A stretch of 64,000 bases of DNA from a virus. The notes under the pieces are model-generated. The model saw only the letters and a list, made by a program, of their open reading frames with translations. It was not told the DNA's origin and searched no databases. A program made the position numbers and the translations under genes. The first letter of the stretch is position 1. Each line of letters starts with the position of its first letter. Location: positions 41,405-105,404 of the IMG/VR virus record IMGVR_UViG_3300025087_000641; one strand, written 5' to 3'. Below, in pieces: positions 8,243 to 16,106 of the stretch.

Positions 8243-8742
8243 TGAGGAAAATAGAATTATCAAGAGGATATACTTCTGACATTGATGATGAGGATTATGA
8301 ATGGGTATCCCAATACAAATGGAATGTTTCACTGTGTAACCATACCCAATATGCTTATAGATATTCTTACAAGCCGAATGGGACTGGGGCGAAGAAATAC
8401 ATGCACCGCGAGATAATGGAAAGATATAACGGGGCATTAGGGAGTGGTATGCAGATAGACCATATAAATCACGATGGACTGAACAACAGGAAAACAAATC
8501 TTAGGATATGTACCCAGTCCCAAAACAATTGGAACGGGAGGGGGATTTTGGAGGGAACCTCAAAATACAAGGGAGTATACTTTTACAAAAGTCGCGGGAA
8601 ATGGGTTGCACAAATGTGCCTTTTCGGGAAGCGCATTTTCATTGGTAGATTCGACAGCGAAATTGATGCGGCAAGAGCATATGACAGAGTAGCAAAAGAA
8701 AAGTATGGAGAATTTGCGAAACTGAACTTCCCGGAGGAATAA
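8242..8742 (+). CDS. HNH homing endonuclease with AP2 DNA-binding domain
   Basis: 166 aa from ATG 8242 (AAGGAG at 8226-8231; TAATG overlap with the SDR stop). The HNH_3-type core includes YMHREIM, QIDHINHDGLNNRKTNLRICT and N-N-W; the C-terminal half is an AP2 domain (SKYKGVYFYKSRGKWVAQ, then FDSEIDAARAYDRVAKEKYG). HNH-AP2 proteins are mobile free-standing or intron homing nucleases. It sits in-frame between two SDR genes without damaging either and uses TAATG junctions on both sides. It is the only one of the HNH genes on the same strand as its neighbours. Confidence 0.85.
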   Translation: MRKIELSRGYTSDIDDEDYEWVSQYKWNVSLCNHTQYAYRYSYKPNGTGAKKYMHREIMERYNGALGSGMQIDHINHDGLNNRKTNLRICTQSQNNWNGRGILEGTSKYKGVYFYKSRGKWVAQMCLFGKRIFIGRFDSEIDAARAYDRVAKEKYGEFAKLNFPEE

Positions 8743-9539
8743 TGACGATGGATTTATTGGCTTCTAATTTATTCTCCGTGGCGGGGAAGACAGCCCTTGT
8801 CACTGGGGCAAATGGTTATTTAGGACAAGTGGTGGCAGGAGTCCTTAAACAGAATGGTGCAAGTGTTATTGGGACTTATGCAACAAAAATCCCAACAGAT
8901 GGATTCTGTGATGAGTGGTATCTGATTGATTCAAATTCGCCATATCCAGACTTGGAAGAAAGATTGCGCGAAATTGAATCTAATAACCAAATAGATGTCC
9001 TTATCAACAACGCGCATCCCATGAAACGCGAGGCTGGATTCAATGTTGAGACAGACCAAATAGAACACTATTCACGGGCAGAATGGCAACAGAACATCAA
9101 TGGCGCTATTGGACTCCCGGCACTCACAACATCAATCATTGGGGCGGGGATGAAAGATAGAGGGCATGGTAGTATTATCAACATCAGTAGCATGTACGCC
9201 CTCGTTGCCCCCCATCCAAATTTGTACAAAGATACGCTATACATGAATCCGCCCGGATATGGGGCAAGCAAGGCGGCTCTACTTGAGTTTACTCGCTATG
9301 TGGCGGCATTCTGGGGACAGTATGGAGTGCGGTGTAATGCCCTGTGTCTTGGCCCATTCCCGAAATCAATTACACCAGAGATGCAAGAGTTCATCACGCG
9401 GTTGAACTCGCGCACTTGTCTTAATAGAACTGGCAGGGCAGGGGAGATAGCTGGAGCAATTCTATTTCTGGCGAGTGAGGCATCGTCATACATGACGGGC
9501 CATGCCCTAGTCCTCGATGCTGGATGGTGTGCCACATGA
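8742..9539 (+). CDS. Short-chain dehydrogenase/reductase, second copy
   Basis: 265 aa. TGANGYLG at residues 21-28, VLINN at 86-90, Ser150 in NISS and Y173-G-A-S-K177 are all in place, so it should be an active NAD(P)-dependent oxidoreductase. It is a paralogue of the SDR at 7442 (same order of motifs, same SSYMTGxxxxxDxGxxxx end). GGAGG at 8733-8737 precedes ATG 8742. It has a TAATG junction with the HNH gene and an ATGA junction with the next ORF. Confidence 0.8.
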   Translation: MTMDLLASNLFSVAGKTALVTGANGYLGQVVAGVLKQNGASVIGTYATKIPTDGFCDEWYLIDSNSPYPDLEERLREIESNNQIDVLINNAHPMKREAGFNVETDQIEHYSRAEWQQNINGAIGLPALTTSIIGAGMKDRGHGSIINISSMYALVAPHPNLYKDTLYMNPPGYGASKAALLEFTRYVAAFWGQYGVRCNALCLGPFPKSITPEMQEFITRLNSRTCLNRTGRAGEIAGAILFLASEASSYMTGHALVLDAGWCAT

Positions 9540-9709
9540 CTTTTCCGAAGTCCCCCAATGTGCCATTTGTCCAATCGGTTATCTTTGTCATGTCTCATGT
9601 TGGCTATCCATATTGGGATGATGTGGTTTTGAATCCAACCAGTGCTAAGGCGCTTGGTCTAAAACTTATTGAATACGCAGGCGAATGGATAGAGGAAAAG
9701 CGTGACTAA
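9536..9709 (+). CDS. Hypothetical small protein (57 aa)
   Basis: ATG 9536 overlaps the SDR stop (ATGA), and the next gene starts inside its 3' end (GTG 9702). The product has a moderately hydrophobic N-terminal half (VPFVQSVIFVMSHVGYPYWD) and an amphipathic helical C-terminus (KLIEYAGEWIEEKRD). No family recognised. Coupling to both neighbours supports translation. Confidence 0.5.
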   Translation: MTFPKSPNVPFVQSVIFVMSHVGYPYWDDVVLNPTSAKALGLKLIEYAGEWIEEKRD

Positions 9710-10559
9710 TCCCTGTGTCCATTGCAACGAGAATGAGTCAGACTTTGACACATACCTCTGCAAGAAATGTGCCGAGGACTTTCAGGTTACACCACAAACA
9801 ACGAGGGATTTCTATGGCTTTCTGGCTAGAACGGGAAGGTCGTATCTAACATCGTATTTGTCAAGGCCAGACCAAGAACAGGGGAAGCCTCACGATTATA
9901 TCTTTGCCGCGCCTGCCGCAAGTTTTCACCACGCTAGACGATTCAATTTCTTTACTCGCATGGCAGAACTTGTGCGAGGTGTTCCGGGGGACATTGTGGA
10001 GTGTGGCGTAGAACATGGGCAGACATTACTATATTGGCTATCCATTGCATTTGACGAATTGACGCCACGAAATGTATGGGGATTTGACTCTTTCGCCGGG
10101 CCAGAAACAGTTGGAGAGAAAGATAAGAATTCTAATGGCGACATATATCCGCCCCTTCCGAATGTCTATGCTAGGGCAACCGAGGGATTTATCAATCTCC
10201 TGAATGCCTATGGACTTCCTCGTATTTGGACGAACTCACATTTAGTCGTCATACCCGGCTTTTTCTCTGAGACTCTGAAAGATTATAGGGGCGAGAAGAT
10301 AGCGATTCTTCACCTTGACGCGAACTACTACGACAGTTACAAAACTTGTATGGAGATGCTGTGGCCGAAAGTGGCCCGTGGTGGAGTTGTAATTTTTGAT
10401 GAATACCAAAATCAAAATGATACTCTACACTTTGCTGGTGCAAAACGCGCAATAGACGAATATATGGAAACACTCAAGGATGACGGAACGACAATCACGA
10501 GGGACAAAATGTATGGCAAATTCTATTGCATCAAGGGAGGCATTCAATGGCGGATTTAG
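9702..10559 (+). CDS. TylF/MycF-type O-methyltransferase with N-terminal zinc ribbon
   Basis: 285 aa from GTG 9702. The first 30 residues carry two CxxC pairs (CVHC, CKKC). The rest matches the TylF (macrocin O-methyltransferase) family: GDIVECGVEHGQTLLYW for SAM binding, GFDSFAGPE, and ILHLDANYYDSYKTCMEMLWPKV with metal/base residues, GGVVIFDEYQN and GAKRAIDEY. These enzymes methylate sugar hydroxyls using SAM and a metal ion. A paralogue lies at 42026-42934 in the late region, which links this operon to the phage genome. Confidence 0.8.
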   Translation: MTNPCVHCNENESDFDTYLCKKCAEDFQVTPQTTRDFYGFLARTGRSYLTSYLSRPDQEQGKPHDYIFAAPAASFHHARRFNFFTRMAELVRGVPGDIVECGVEHGQTLLYWLSIAFDELTPRNVWGFDSFAGPETVGEKDKNSNGDIYPPLPNVYARATEGFINLLNAYGLPRIWTNSHLVVIPGFFSETLKDYRGEKIAILHLDANYYDSYKTCMEMLWPKVARGGVVIFDEYQNQNDTLHFAGAKRAIDEYMETLKDDGTTITRDKMYGKFYCIKGGIQWRI

Positions 10560-11431
10560 TTATCGGCGGTAGCCCAATTGGGGACGGACACCCAGTAATT
10601 TGTATAGGAGAGGAGGGTATAAATCATCAGGGCAATATAGATATTGCCAAGAAACTTGTTGATGTTTGTATTGAGGCAGGTTGCAATGCTGTCAAGATGC
10701 AATCTCGTACAGTTGATGTAGTTTATTCGGAAGAGGAACTTTCCAGGCCGAGAGAGTCGCCCTTTGGAACAACAAATGGAGACTTGAAACGCGGTCTTGA
10801 ATTGGGGAGGAAAGAATATGACGAATTTGATGCTTACTGCAAATCAAAGAGTATGACATGGCTTTCCTCATGTTGGGATGAAGCGTCTGTTGATTTTATT
10901 GCACAATACAACCCACCATGTTTCAAGATTGCCTCTGCCTGTATCACGGATGATAACCTGCTAAGACATCATCTACAATATCATAAGCCACTCATTATCA
11001 GTACGGGGATGACAACTTTGCGCCAAATTGACCATGCCATTGAAATTGTCGGGACTGACAATGTTGCCCTAATGCATTGCATTGGAGTTTATCCGGCTGA
11101 TCCGAGGACTCTAAACCTTCGTGTTATCCAAACACTGAAAGAGCGGTATAATGTTCCCGTTGGATGGAGCGGACATGAAGTAGGACTCGCTACAACCGTT
11201 GCGGCTGTGGCGATGGGTGCAAATCTTGTTGAGAGGCATGTCACATTGGATAGGGCAATGTTCGGCTCAGATCAGTCGGCCTCGGTAGAACCCCAGGGAT
11301 TGAAAAGACTTGTCAGGGATATTCGGGTTGTTGAAGATGCAATGGGGGATGGCGTAAAACGAGTATTGCCTGCCGAGTCTGTTGTGGCAAATAAGTTGCG
11401 CCGTGTTGACACTCTGAAACAGGAGGGGTGA
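10547..11431 (+). CDS. NeuB/PseI/LegI-like nonulosonic acid synthase, lacking the SAF domain
   Basis: 294 aa from ATG 10547 with AAGGGAGG upstream at 10533-10540. It condenses a hexosamine-type aldose with phosphoenolpyruvate. Family motifs: ICIGEEGINHQGNIDIAKKL, AVKMQSRTVD, ISTGMTTLRQIDHAIE, ALMHCIGVYPADPRTLNLRVI, GWSGHEVG and ERHVTLDRAMFGSDQ. Normal NeuB proteins (about 340 aa) end in an antifreeze-like SAF domain; this one stops at the barrel (VVANKLRRVDTLKQEG). It is therefore C-terminally short, which could affect dimer active-site closure. Central enzyme of the operon. Confidence 0.8.
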   Translation: MADLVIGGSPIGDGHPVICIGEEGINHQGNIDIAKKLVDVCIEAGCNAVKMQSRTVDVVYSEEELSRPRESPFGTTNGDLKRGLELGRKEYDEFDAYCKSKSMTWLSSCWDEASVDFIAQYNPPCFKIASACITDDNLLRHHLQYHKPLIISTGMTTLRQIDHAIEIVGTDNVALMHCIGVYPADPRTLNLRVIQTLKERYNVPVGWSGHEVGLATTVAAVAMGANLVERHVTLDRAMFGSDQSASVEPQGLKRLVRDIRVVEDAMGDGVKRVLPAESVVANKLRRVDTLKQEG

Positions 11432-11865
11432 TGACTGGGCGACCAGATCTGACGTTTCAGATTTCCGAGAGTGACAATGAGGTTTATGATGTCATGCGGG
11501 ATTTGGCACAACGACTTGGCCTGACCGAGTTACGGACGAGTCCCATGACGATGGTGAGTTGGACTGCGCCCGCGCCAATTGTAGAAACTCCTCCACCATC
11601 CAATCCTCAACCATCTCGAAATGCCCCATACAAGTTGGCAACACGAGTGCCAACACGCATTCAGTTTGTTGGAGAAGTCAATTGCTGGGTTGCGCCAGAC
11701 CCAAATTCGCGCAAGTTGACTTTTACTGACAATCGGGAGGTGGACATCTTCGAGGAGAGAGATACCGAGTTGTTTGGAAAGTGGTGGTGCGTACTCCATA
11801 AAACATTGCCGAGTGGTGAACTGTTTGAATTATGGATTCCGGCTGCGTATTTTGTTCTGTTCTGA
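11431..11865 (+). CDS. Hypothetical protein (about 144 aa)
   Basis: ATG 11431 overlaps the synthase stop (TGATG), with AGGAGG at 11421-11426; a GTG one codon earlier is an alternative. The N-terminal 45 residues look helical, a Pro-rich linker (APAPIVETPPPSNPQPS) follows, and the C-terminal half is beta-rich with aromatic residues (NCWVAPDPN, FGKWWCVLHKT, LWIPAAYFVLF), reminiscent of a small SH3-like domain. No named family. Lies between synthase and phosphatase genes. Confidence 0.6.
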   Translation: MTGRPDLTFQISESDNEVYDVMRDLAQRLGLTELRTSPMTMVSWTAPAPIVETPPPSNPQPSRNAPYKLATRVPTRIQFVGEVNCWVAPDPNSRKLTFTDNREVDIFEERDTELFGKWWCVLHKTLPSGELFELWIPAAYFVLF

Positions 11866-11869
11866 AAAG

Positions 11870-12394
11870 ATGATTAAGGTCGCAATATTCGATACCGATG
11901 GAGTTATGTCCGATGGCGCAGTAATCTACCTCGATGGTGGGGTGCGAGGCAGAGTCTTCAATGTCAGAGATGGACAAGGGATTACCAATCTAAAGCACGC
12001 CGAGGTATCTGTCTGGCTAGTCAGTGGCGAACAAGACTCTCATCTGTTTGACCGTTCCGAGAAGTTGGGCGTAGACCAATTGTTTGGATTGCCAGACAAA
12101 CGCAGAGTCCTAGAGGAACTTCCGCTTGACATAAACAACGACGAAATAGCATTCATGGGTGATGACATTGGGGACATTCCGCTGCTGATGATGGTGGGTA
12201 TGCCTGCGTGCCCACAGGACGCTCACCGTGACGTTGTGAACTGCGTTGTTAGTCTACGTGGGTTTGTCGCCACAAAAAATGGCGGCAAGGGGGCAGTACG
12301 AGAGTTCTGCGACTATATATTGACAAGAAACAGACTCGATACTGCCCCAGAGTATATGCGAGAGATTGGAGAGTTGAAAAACGCATTGGAATAG
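11870..12394 (+). CDS. HAD phosphatase, KdsC-like
   Basis: 174 aa from ATG 11870. HAD motif I is FDTDGVMSDG (usual DVDGVLTDG), motif II is WLVSGEQ, and motif IV is GDDIGD. The GITNLKHAEV, LFDRSEKLGV and GGKGAVREFCDYIL segments match KDO-8-P phosphatase-type proteins, including those in sialic/legionaminic acid loci. It should dephosphorylate the 8- or 9-phosphate of a ulosonic acid made by the NeuB-like enzyme. Last gene of the sugar operon; a near-palindrome follows the stop. Confidence 0.8.
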   Translation: MIKVAIFDTDGVMSDGAVIYLDGGVRGRVFNVRDGQGITNLKHAEVSVWLVSGEQDSHLFDRSEKLGVDQLFGLPDKRRVLEELPLDINNDEIAFMGDDIGDIPLLMMVGMPACPQDAHRDVVNCVVSLRGFVATKNGGKGAVREFCDYILTRNRLDTAPEYMREIGELKNALE

Positions 12395-12409
12395 TCAAGT
12401 TTGACTATT
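12390..12409. repeat. Near-perfect 20-bp palindrome between convergent operons
   Basis: AATAGTCAAG/TTTGACTATT is palindromic except at the centre. It overlaps the stop region of the KdsC-like gene and lies just before the end of the minus-strand late operon. It shares the AGTCAA(A)TTTG core of the dispersed motif described elsewhere, in palindromic form. It could serve as a bidirectional terminator stem (weak T-tracts) or a protein-binding site. Confidence 0.4.
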
Positions 12410-12417
12410 ACTGTGTC

Positions 12418-13026
12418 TTATTGTCCCCAAGTGGAGTAGTTGCAAGAGAAAAATATTTGACCAGTAGTATTTCTGCGCTCCATCCTTAAACTTGCAAAAC
12501 AAGTACCGTGAATGCCGAGATCAAACATGGGCATTGTTTCACTTGTTGATGAAAATATGAAGTTTGCGATGGATGTTCCGCCATTTAGAAACACGGCGGA
12601 TGCTCCCCCATTAACCTGTGTTCCAGCAACAAAAATCTTGTATAGAAGCCCCGAGGAAACTGTTACGGTTTCTGTAGATGCTCCGCCCATTGCACAAGTG
12701 ACAGTTGACATTGCTGAGACATAGGCATGTCCTCTATCATCACCCCTCTGCGCCATTGCGTTGTTAGTCCCCATCGAGGATGCATTTGTGGTGAATGAAA
12801 AGACATTCATCACTCCAACTGGGGCATTGGTGACTGGACTTCCGGCCACATGGGTTCCGACCTGTAATGCTGCATGGATTTTTGAGGTCGCTCCAATTGT
12901 AGATGCGCCGATTCCGGCAAACAGGGCAAAGTCGGACTGCGAACTTGATATATTTATAGGGGCAAGCATTTTCGCCCCTCCAGCATCCTTCGGTGAAATA
13001 TCCGCCGTAGAATAATTTGTAGTCAT
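12418..13026 (-). CDS. Phage structural protein of unknown role (202 aa)
   Basis: Last gene of the late minus-strand block; ATG at 13026 is preceded by AAGGAG. The protein is rich in Ala, Gly, Ser, Thr and Asn with alternating hydrophobic residues (LFAGIGASTIGATSKI, ETVTVSSGLLYKIFV, TSIANFIFSSTSE), the composition of beta-structured virion decoration or fibre proteins. Position after the tail-fibre-like genes fits a tail appendage component. No specific family recognised. Confidence 0.55.
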   Translation of the reverse strand: MTTNYSTADISPKDAGGAKMLAPINISSSQSDFALFAGIGASTIGATSKIHAALQVGTHVAGSPVTNAPVGVMNVFSFTTNASSMGTNNAMAQRGDDRGHAYVSAMSTVTCAMGGASTETVTVSSGLLYKIFVAGTQVNGGASAVFLNGGTSIANFIFSSTSETMPMFDLGIHGTCFASLRMERRNTTGQIFFSCNYSTWGQ

Positions 13027-13036
13027 GCGATTCTCC

Positions 13037-13065
13037 TTGACACAATTGTTCTAATGTGGTACAAA
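13037..13065 (+). promoter_or_regulatory. Sigma-70 promoter of the NUMOD4-HNH cassette
   Basis: TTGACA at 13037-13042, a 17-nt spacer, then TACAAA at 13060-13065. Transcription would begin near 13072, exactly where the structured leader begins. A second, extended -10 (TGATATAAT, 13096-13104) lies inside the leader. Confidence 0.6.
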
Positions 13066-13071
13066 TGTACT

Positions 13072-13161
13072 GTCTAGACGGTTGCTAGTCGGGTGTGATA
13101 TAATGAATCGAGAAGTCTTGTGCAAGGCAATCGTCTAGACAACAATTGCCACCCGCACAAG
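13072..13161 (+). ncRNA. Structured leader RNA of HNH cassette (arms in A-B-C-A'-B'-C' order)
   Basis: Arm A (13072-13085, GTCTAGACGGTTGC) pairs with A' (13127-13140, one G-U). Arm B CGGGTG (13090-13095) can pair with CACCCG (13150-13155), and arm C CTTGTGC (13117-13123) with GCACAAG (13155-13161). The arms alternate, so the pairings cross: a pseudoknot or mutually exclusive hairpins. C/C' is followed by GCTTTTTGTTT, like an intrinsic terminator. The endonuclease ATG follows 23 nt later. Role inferred: attenuation or a trans-acting RNA. Confidence 0.6.
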
Positions 13162-13184
13162 GCTTTTTGTTTAAGGAGTCCAAA

Positions 13185-13706
13185 ATGGAAGAAGAAATAT
13201 GGAAGGATATTCCAAATTTCCCGCACTATCAGATTAGCAATCTTGGGCGCGTTCGTTCGTTTTTCGTCAGGGGGCAAAAACAGAAACCATGTGATACTCC
13301 GAGAATACTTGTTCCTGTTCATCGTGGCAAGGGATATTATGCGGTAAATCTTCATCGTGGAGATGATATGATTATGGTTAATATCCACCAAGCTGTTCTT
13401 ACTGCATTTGTCGGCCAATGTCCAGATGGACTTGAGGCGTGCCACAATAACAGTGTTCGCAATGACAACAGGCTTGAGAATCTTAGATGGGATACCCGTT
13501 CCAGCAACTTTCTTGACAAACGCGCAAATGGAACATCTCGCTGTGGCGAGGAAAATAATAGGGCCAAACTTAATACTGCCCAAGTTCTCGAAATACGAGA
13601 GAGGGCATTTCAGGGAGAATCGTTTGGGGTTCTCTCCGGGGATTATGGGATAAGTAATATCCATGTAAAGAGAATTGTAGAACGGGTTGTGTGGCAACAT
13701 ATCTAG
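13185..13706 (+). CDS. HNH homing endonuclease with NUMOD4 motif
   Basis: 173 aa from ATG 13185 (AAGGAG at 13173-13178). The start EEIWKDIPNFPHYQISNLGR is a textbook NUMOD4 motif; the HNH core follows as NIHQAVLTAF, CPDGLEACHNNSVRNDNRLENLRW and SSNFLDK. A C-terminal helix-turn-helix-like segment (KLNTAQVLEIRERAFQGES...YGISNIHVKRIVERVVW) probably binds DNA. It sits antisense in the gap between two late genes, with own promoter and structured leader. Confidence 0.85.
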   Translation: MEEEIWKDIPNFPHYQISNLGRVRSFFVRGQKQKPCDTPRILVPVHRGKGYYAVNLHRGDDMIMVNIHQAVLTAFVGQCPDGLEACHNNSVRNDNRLENLRWDTRSSNFLDKRANGTSRCGEENNRAKLNTAQVLEIRERAFQGESFGVLSGDYGISNIHVKRIVERVVWQHI

Positions 13707-13708
13707 CC

Positions 13709-13942
13709 CTATTTCTCCTTACTCAATGCTTGCGTCTCATCGTCCAGCCTCGCAAGATACTTTTCGCATTTTTCTAGGTCTGCTTGGATAGCATCAAGCA
13801 CTGATTTGTCCGTCCCAATGCTCTTGCTCACCCGGTAGCGCATTTGAAGTTGCCAGCGAGTGTTGATATACATACTGACTTCTTGTGAGAGAAGCACCAG
13901 TTTGGTTTGGTTATCAGGCTCTAAATCAAGAATGTTCGACAC
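13709..13942 (-). CDS. Hypothetical small helical protein (77 aa)
   Basis: Overlaps the upstream tail gene by 17 nt, so it is translationally coupled in the late operon. The product is almost entirely helical and charged (VSKSIGTDKSVLDAIQADLE, KCEKYLARLDDETQAL), suggesting a small coiled-coil chaperone or scaffold for the preceding fibre protein. No family recognised. Confidence 0.55.
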   Translation of the reverse strand: MSNILDLEPDNQTKLVLLSQEVSMYINTRWQLQMRYRVSKSIGTDKSVLDAIQADLEKCEKYLARLDDETQALSKEK

Positions 13943-16106
13943 TTTCGAGACTCCTAATTCTTTTGTGAAGTTCGATTAGATGGGTAAAAATTTCTTCTAT
14001 CTTCTCTAATGCAATATCGGCTCGATCAAAAATGCCAGACGGCTCATCTGTTATTCTCGGAAGTCGCATGTTCTCTTTGATGTATGATTCTATCTCATCC
14101 AGCGATAGGCGCTGATAGCCTTCCGCCCCACGGTTTGTGGCGTATCTATTAATGTGATCGGTTAGCCAATATTCAAGTGCATAGTCTGGATTCCCATATG
14201 CAGAATTATTTAAGTAAATATTTGTCGCCACATTGATAGTGCCACTACCCTTATCTCCGCCAGTAGGTGCGCCCATCTGTAGCCCAGCACCAGTAATGAC
14301 ATTGGAGTTGCTTGTGGAAATGTACATGGCATAATTTGTACTCCCACCCGGATGCGTGCCGATTAGCAATCCGACATTGGCTGTAGCAATCGTTGCCTCA
14401 GCCATCACCAACGCGGCATAAGTGGAAATTGTCCCAGAACCACTTACACTTGGCACGCCAATATTGATACCCGCTACCGCCAATCCAGTAAATGCACCTT
14501 TGGCGTAGGTGACATTCAACTGCAATCCACGTAAGGCATCACTGTTTGCAATGGCGGTCAATATCGTGCTTTCGTACAATCCTAGCGCCTGCCCGCCCGC
14601 GGCTGTCACACTCTGCGCCAATTCAATGCCGACAGGTGCGACCGTAGCCGCAGTCCCCAATAGTACCCGTCCGGCTTGTATCCACAGCGCCAACGGATTT
14701 GTGATAGTGGCATTTGTCCCTGCCACCGGAGCGCCAGTAATTGCTACTGTTGCCGCCGTTGTAATTGTACTCGTTCCAGTAAAAGCATAGGTTGGGGGTT
14801 CAAATATTACTGCTCTCTGTGTGGTCACATCCCCAGAGAGCCATTGAACAGTTCTACTTAGTGCGAAATAAATATCTGTCGCCTCTCCATTTGCCGTCAG
14901 GCTGGTATGTGCCCCGCCCAAAACATAAATCAAATTTTGATGTGTCCCGGAAATTGCTGGTTGCGAGATGTATACGAATCTCGAACTAACCATTGGGACT
15001 CCGATTCCGAATGTACTTCCGTTGAATTGAAATGTCGAGTTTCCTGTTATTGCGGACGATGCACTCCAATAGGCAACATGATTTGCCGTTCCCGTGCCTG
15101 TTACAGTACCCGTGCCAGCCGTATTTCCGGGAATCCACCTGCCACTTGAAAATATAAGCACTTGGTCTGTAACAGCCCCAGTTGTGTCTACATCTGCCAA
15201 TCCATTTAGAGTGTTATCGCCACTATCAGATGCAGAGGCAGACCCCACCATCATCAGGTCTGGCGGATTACCAGACAGACCCTCTAGTTGTTTGATTCTG
15301 TCCAACAAATGTAATGCGGGAGGACTTGGAAACAGCCTCGCGTCTCTCATATTGTCCACCACAGAAGACCAATCAACAACGGTAGTGGTGGATGCAAGTT
15401 TTACATAGCCAAGTGGTATCTCGTTCCCTGCCGGTGCTGGTACTGGCGTGAATAGGTCGTAGATAATCTCTTGTGTTCCTGTGGCATATGGGACTCCGGG
15501 ACGATAAACAAGAATATCTGCCTCTGGGTCTAGCCCAATGAGAACATATCGAATCTGTCCACTCGATGGCTTGAATTGAGTCAAGTCATCGGTTTGCGTG
15601 AATGGGAATCTCTGCCATGTGTCCCAGAAGTAAATGAATGACCTCACATTGGCAATCATTGACGATGGATAGGTTGGATAGACCAATCCCGGAAGGAATT
15701 GGAGAGGGTCTATGAATACCTCGTCGCCCCCATGCCATTCATGTTGCTGGTGGTGTGGGCCTACTATTGGGATAGTGCTTGCTGGAATATCTCCAAGTCC
15801 AGCATAGTGCATACTGATAATCTGTTCTTCTTGGTCAGACTCCCCGGGTTCGGGGAAGCCAATAAGAACTGGAAGATTATGAGATGGTTGAACAACACCA
15901 CGATTTAGAATCTGGAAATATCGAGTGCTACTTACATCATCTCTGGCAAAAACGTAATTGTCACGATTGGGAACAAAGAGATTAGACGTGGCAGTACCGC
16001 GCCCGTCACCGAGTACAGCAGAGCGTATCTGTTGAACTTGTTGGTATTGGGAGATGGTCTCTCTCCATCTCCGCCTAGCCTCAGCAAGAGTTGTCACGAT
16101 GACCAA
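13926..16106 (-). CDS. Tail fibre / appendage protein (726 aa)
   Basis: The N-terminal half contains baseplate-attachment-like sequence (RRRWRETISQYQQVQQIR, later FIYFWDTWQRFPF) and the middle is a long Gly/Thr/Ser/Ala-rich beta region with low-complexity strands (GTGTVTGTGTANHVAYWSAS). The last 110 residues (DYALEYWLTDH, YQRLSLDEIESYIKENMRLP, then an amphipathic helix IALEKIEEIFTHLIELHKRIRSLE) match the C-terminal trimerisation/chaperone-like domain found on many phage fibres and adhesins. Likely receptor-contacting. Overlaps the next gene in the operon by 13 nt. Confidence 0.7.
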   Translation of the reverse strand: MVIVTTLAEARRRWRETISQYQQVQQIRSAVLGDGRGTATSNLFVPNRDNYVFARDDVSSTRYFQILNRGVVQPSHNLPVLIGFPEPGESDQEEQIISMHYAGLGDIPASTIPIVGPHHQQHEWHGGDEVFIDPLQFLPGLVYPTYPSSMIANVRSFIYFWDTWQRFPFTQTDDLTQFKPSSGQIRYVLIGLDPEADILVYRPGVPYATGTQEIIYDLFTPVPAPAGNEIPLGYVKLASTTTVVDWSSVVDNMRDARLFPSPPALHLLDRIKQLEGLSGNPPDLMMVGSASASDSGDNTLNGLADVDTTGAVTDQVLIFSSGRWIPGNTAGTGTVTGTGTANHVAYWSASSAITGNSTFQFNGSTFGIGVPMVSSRFVYISQPAISGTHQNLIYVLGGAHTSLTANGEATDIYFALSRTVQWLSGDVTTQRAVIFEPPTYAFTGTSTITTAATVAITGAPVAGTNATITNPLALWIQAGRVLLGTAATVAPVGIELAQSVTAAGGQALGLYESTILTAIANSDALRGLQLNVTYAKGAFTGLAVAGINIGVPSVSGSGTISTYAALVMAEATIATANVGLLIGTHPGGSTNYAMYISTSNSNVITGAGLQMGAPTGGDKGSGTINVATNIYLNNSAYGNPDYALEYWLTDHINRYATNRGAEGYQRLSLDEIESYIKENMRLPRITDEPSGIFDRADIALEKIEEIFTHLIELHKRIRSLESVEHS

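Noticed and set aside
13037-13706. Group I intron carrying the HNH gene
   Set aside because: Flanking sequence is an intergenic joint between two intact genes, not a split gene, and no P3/P7 core was found.
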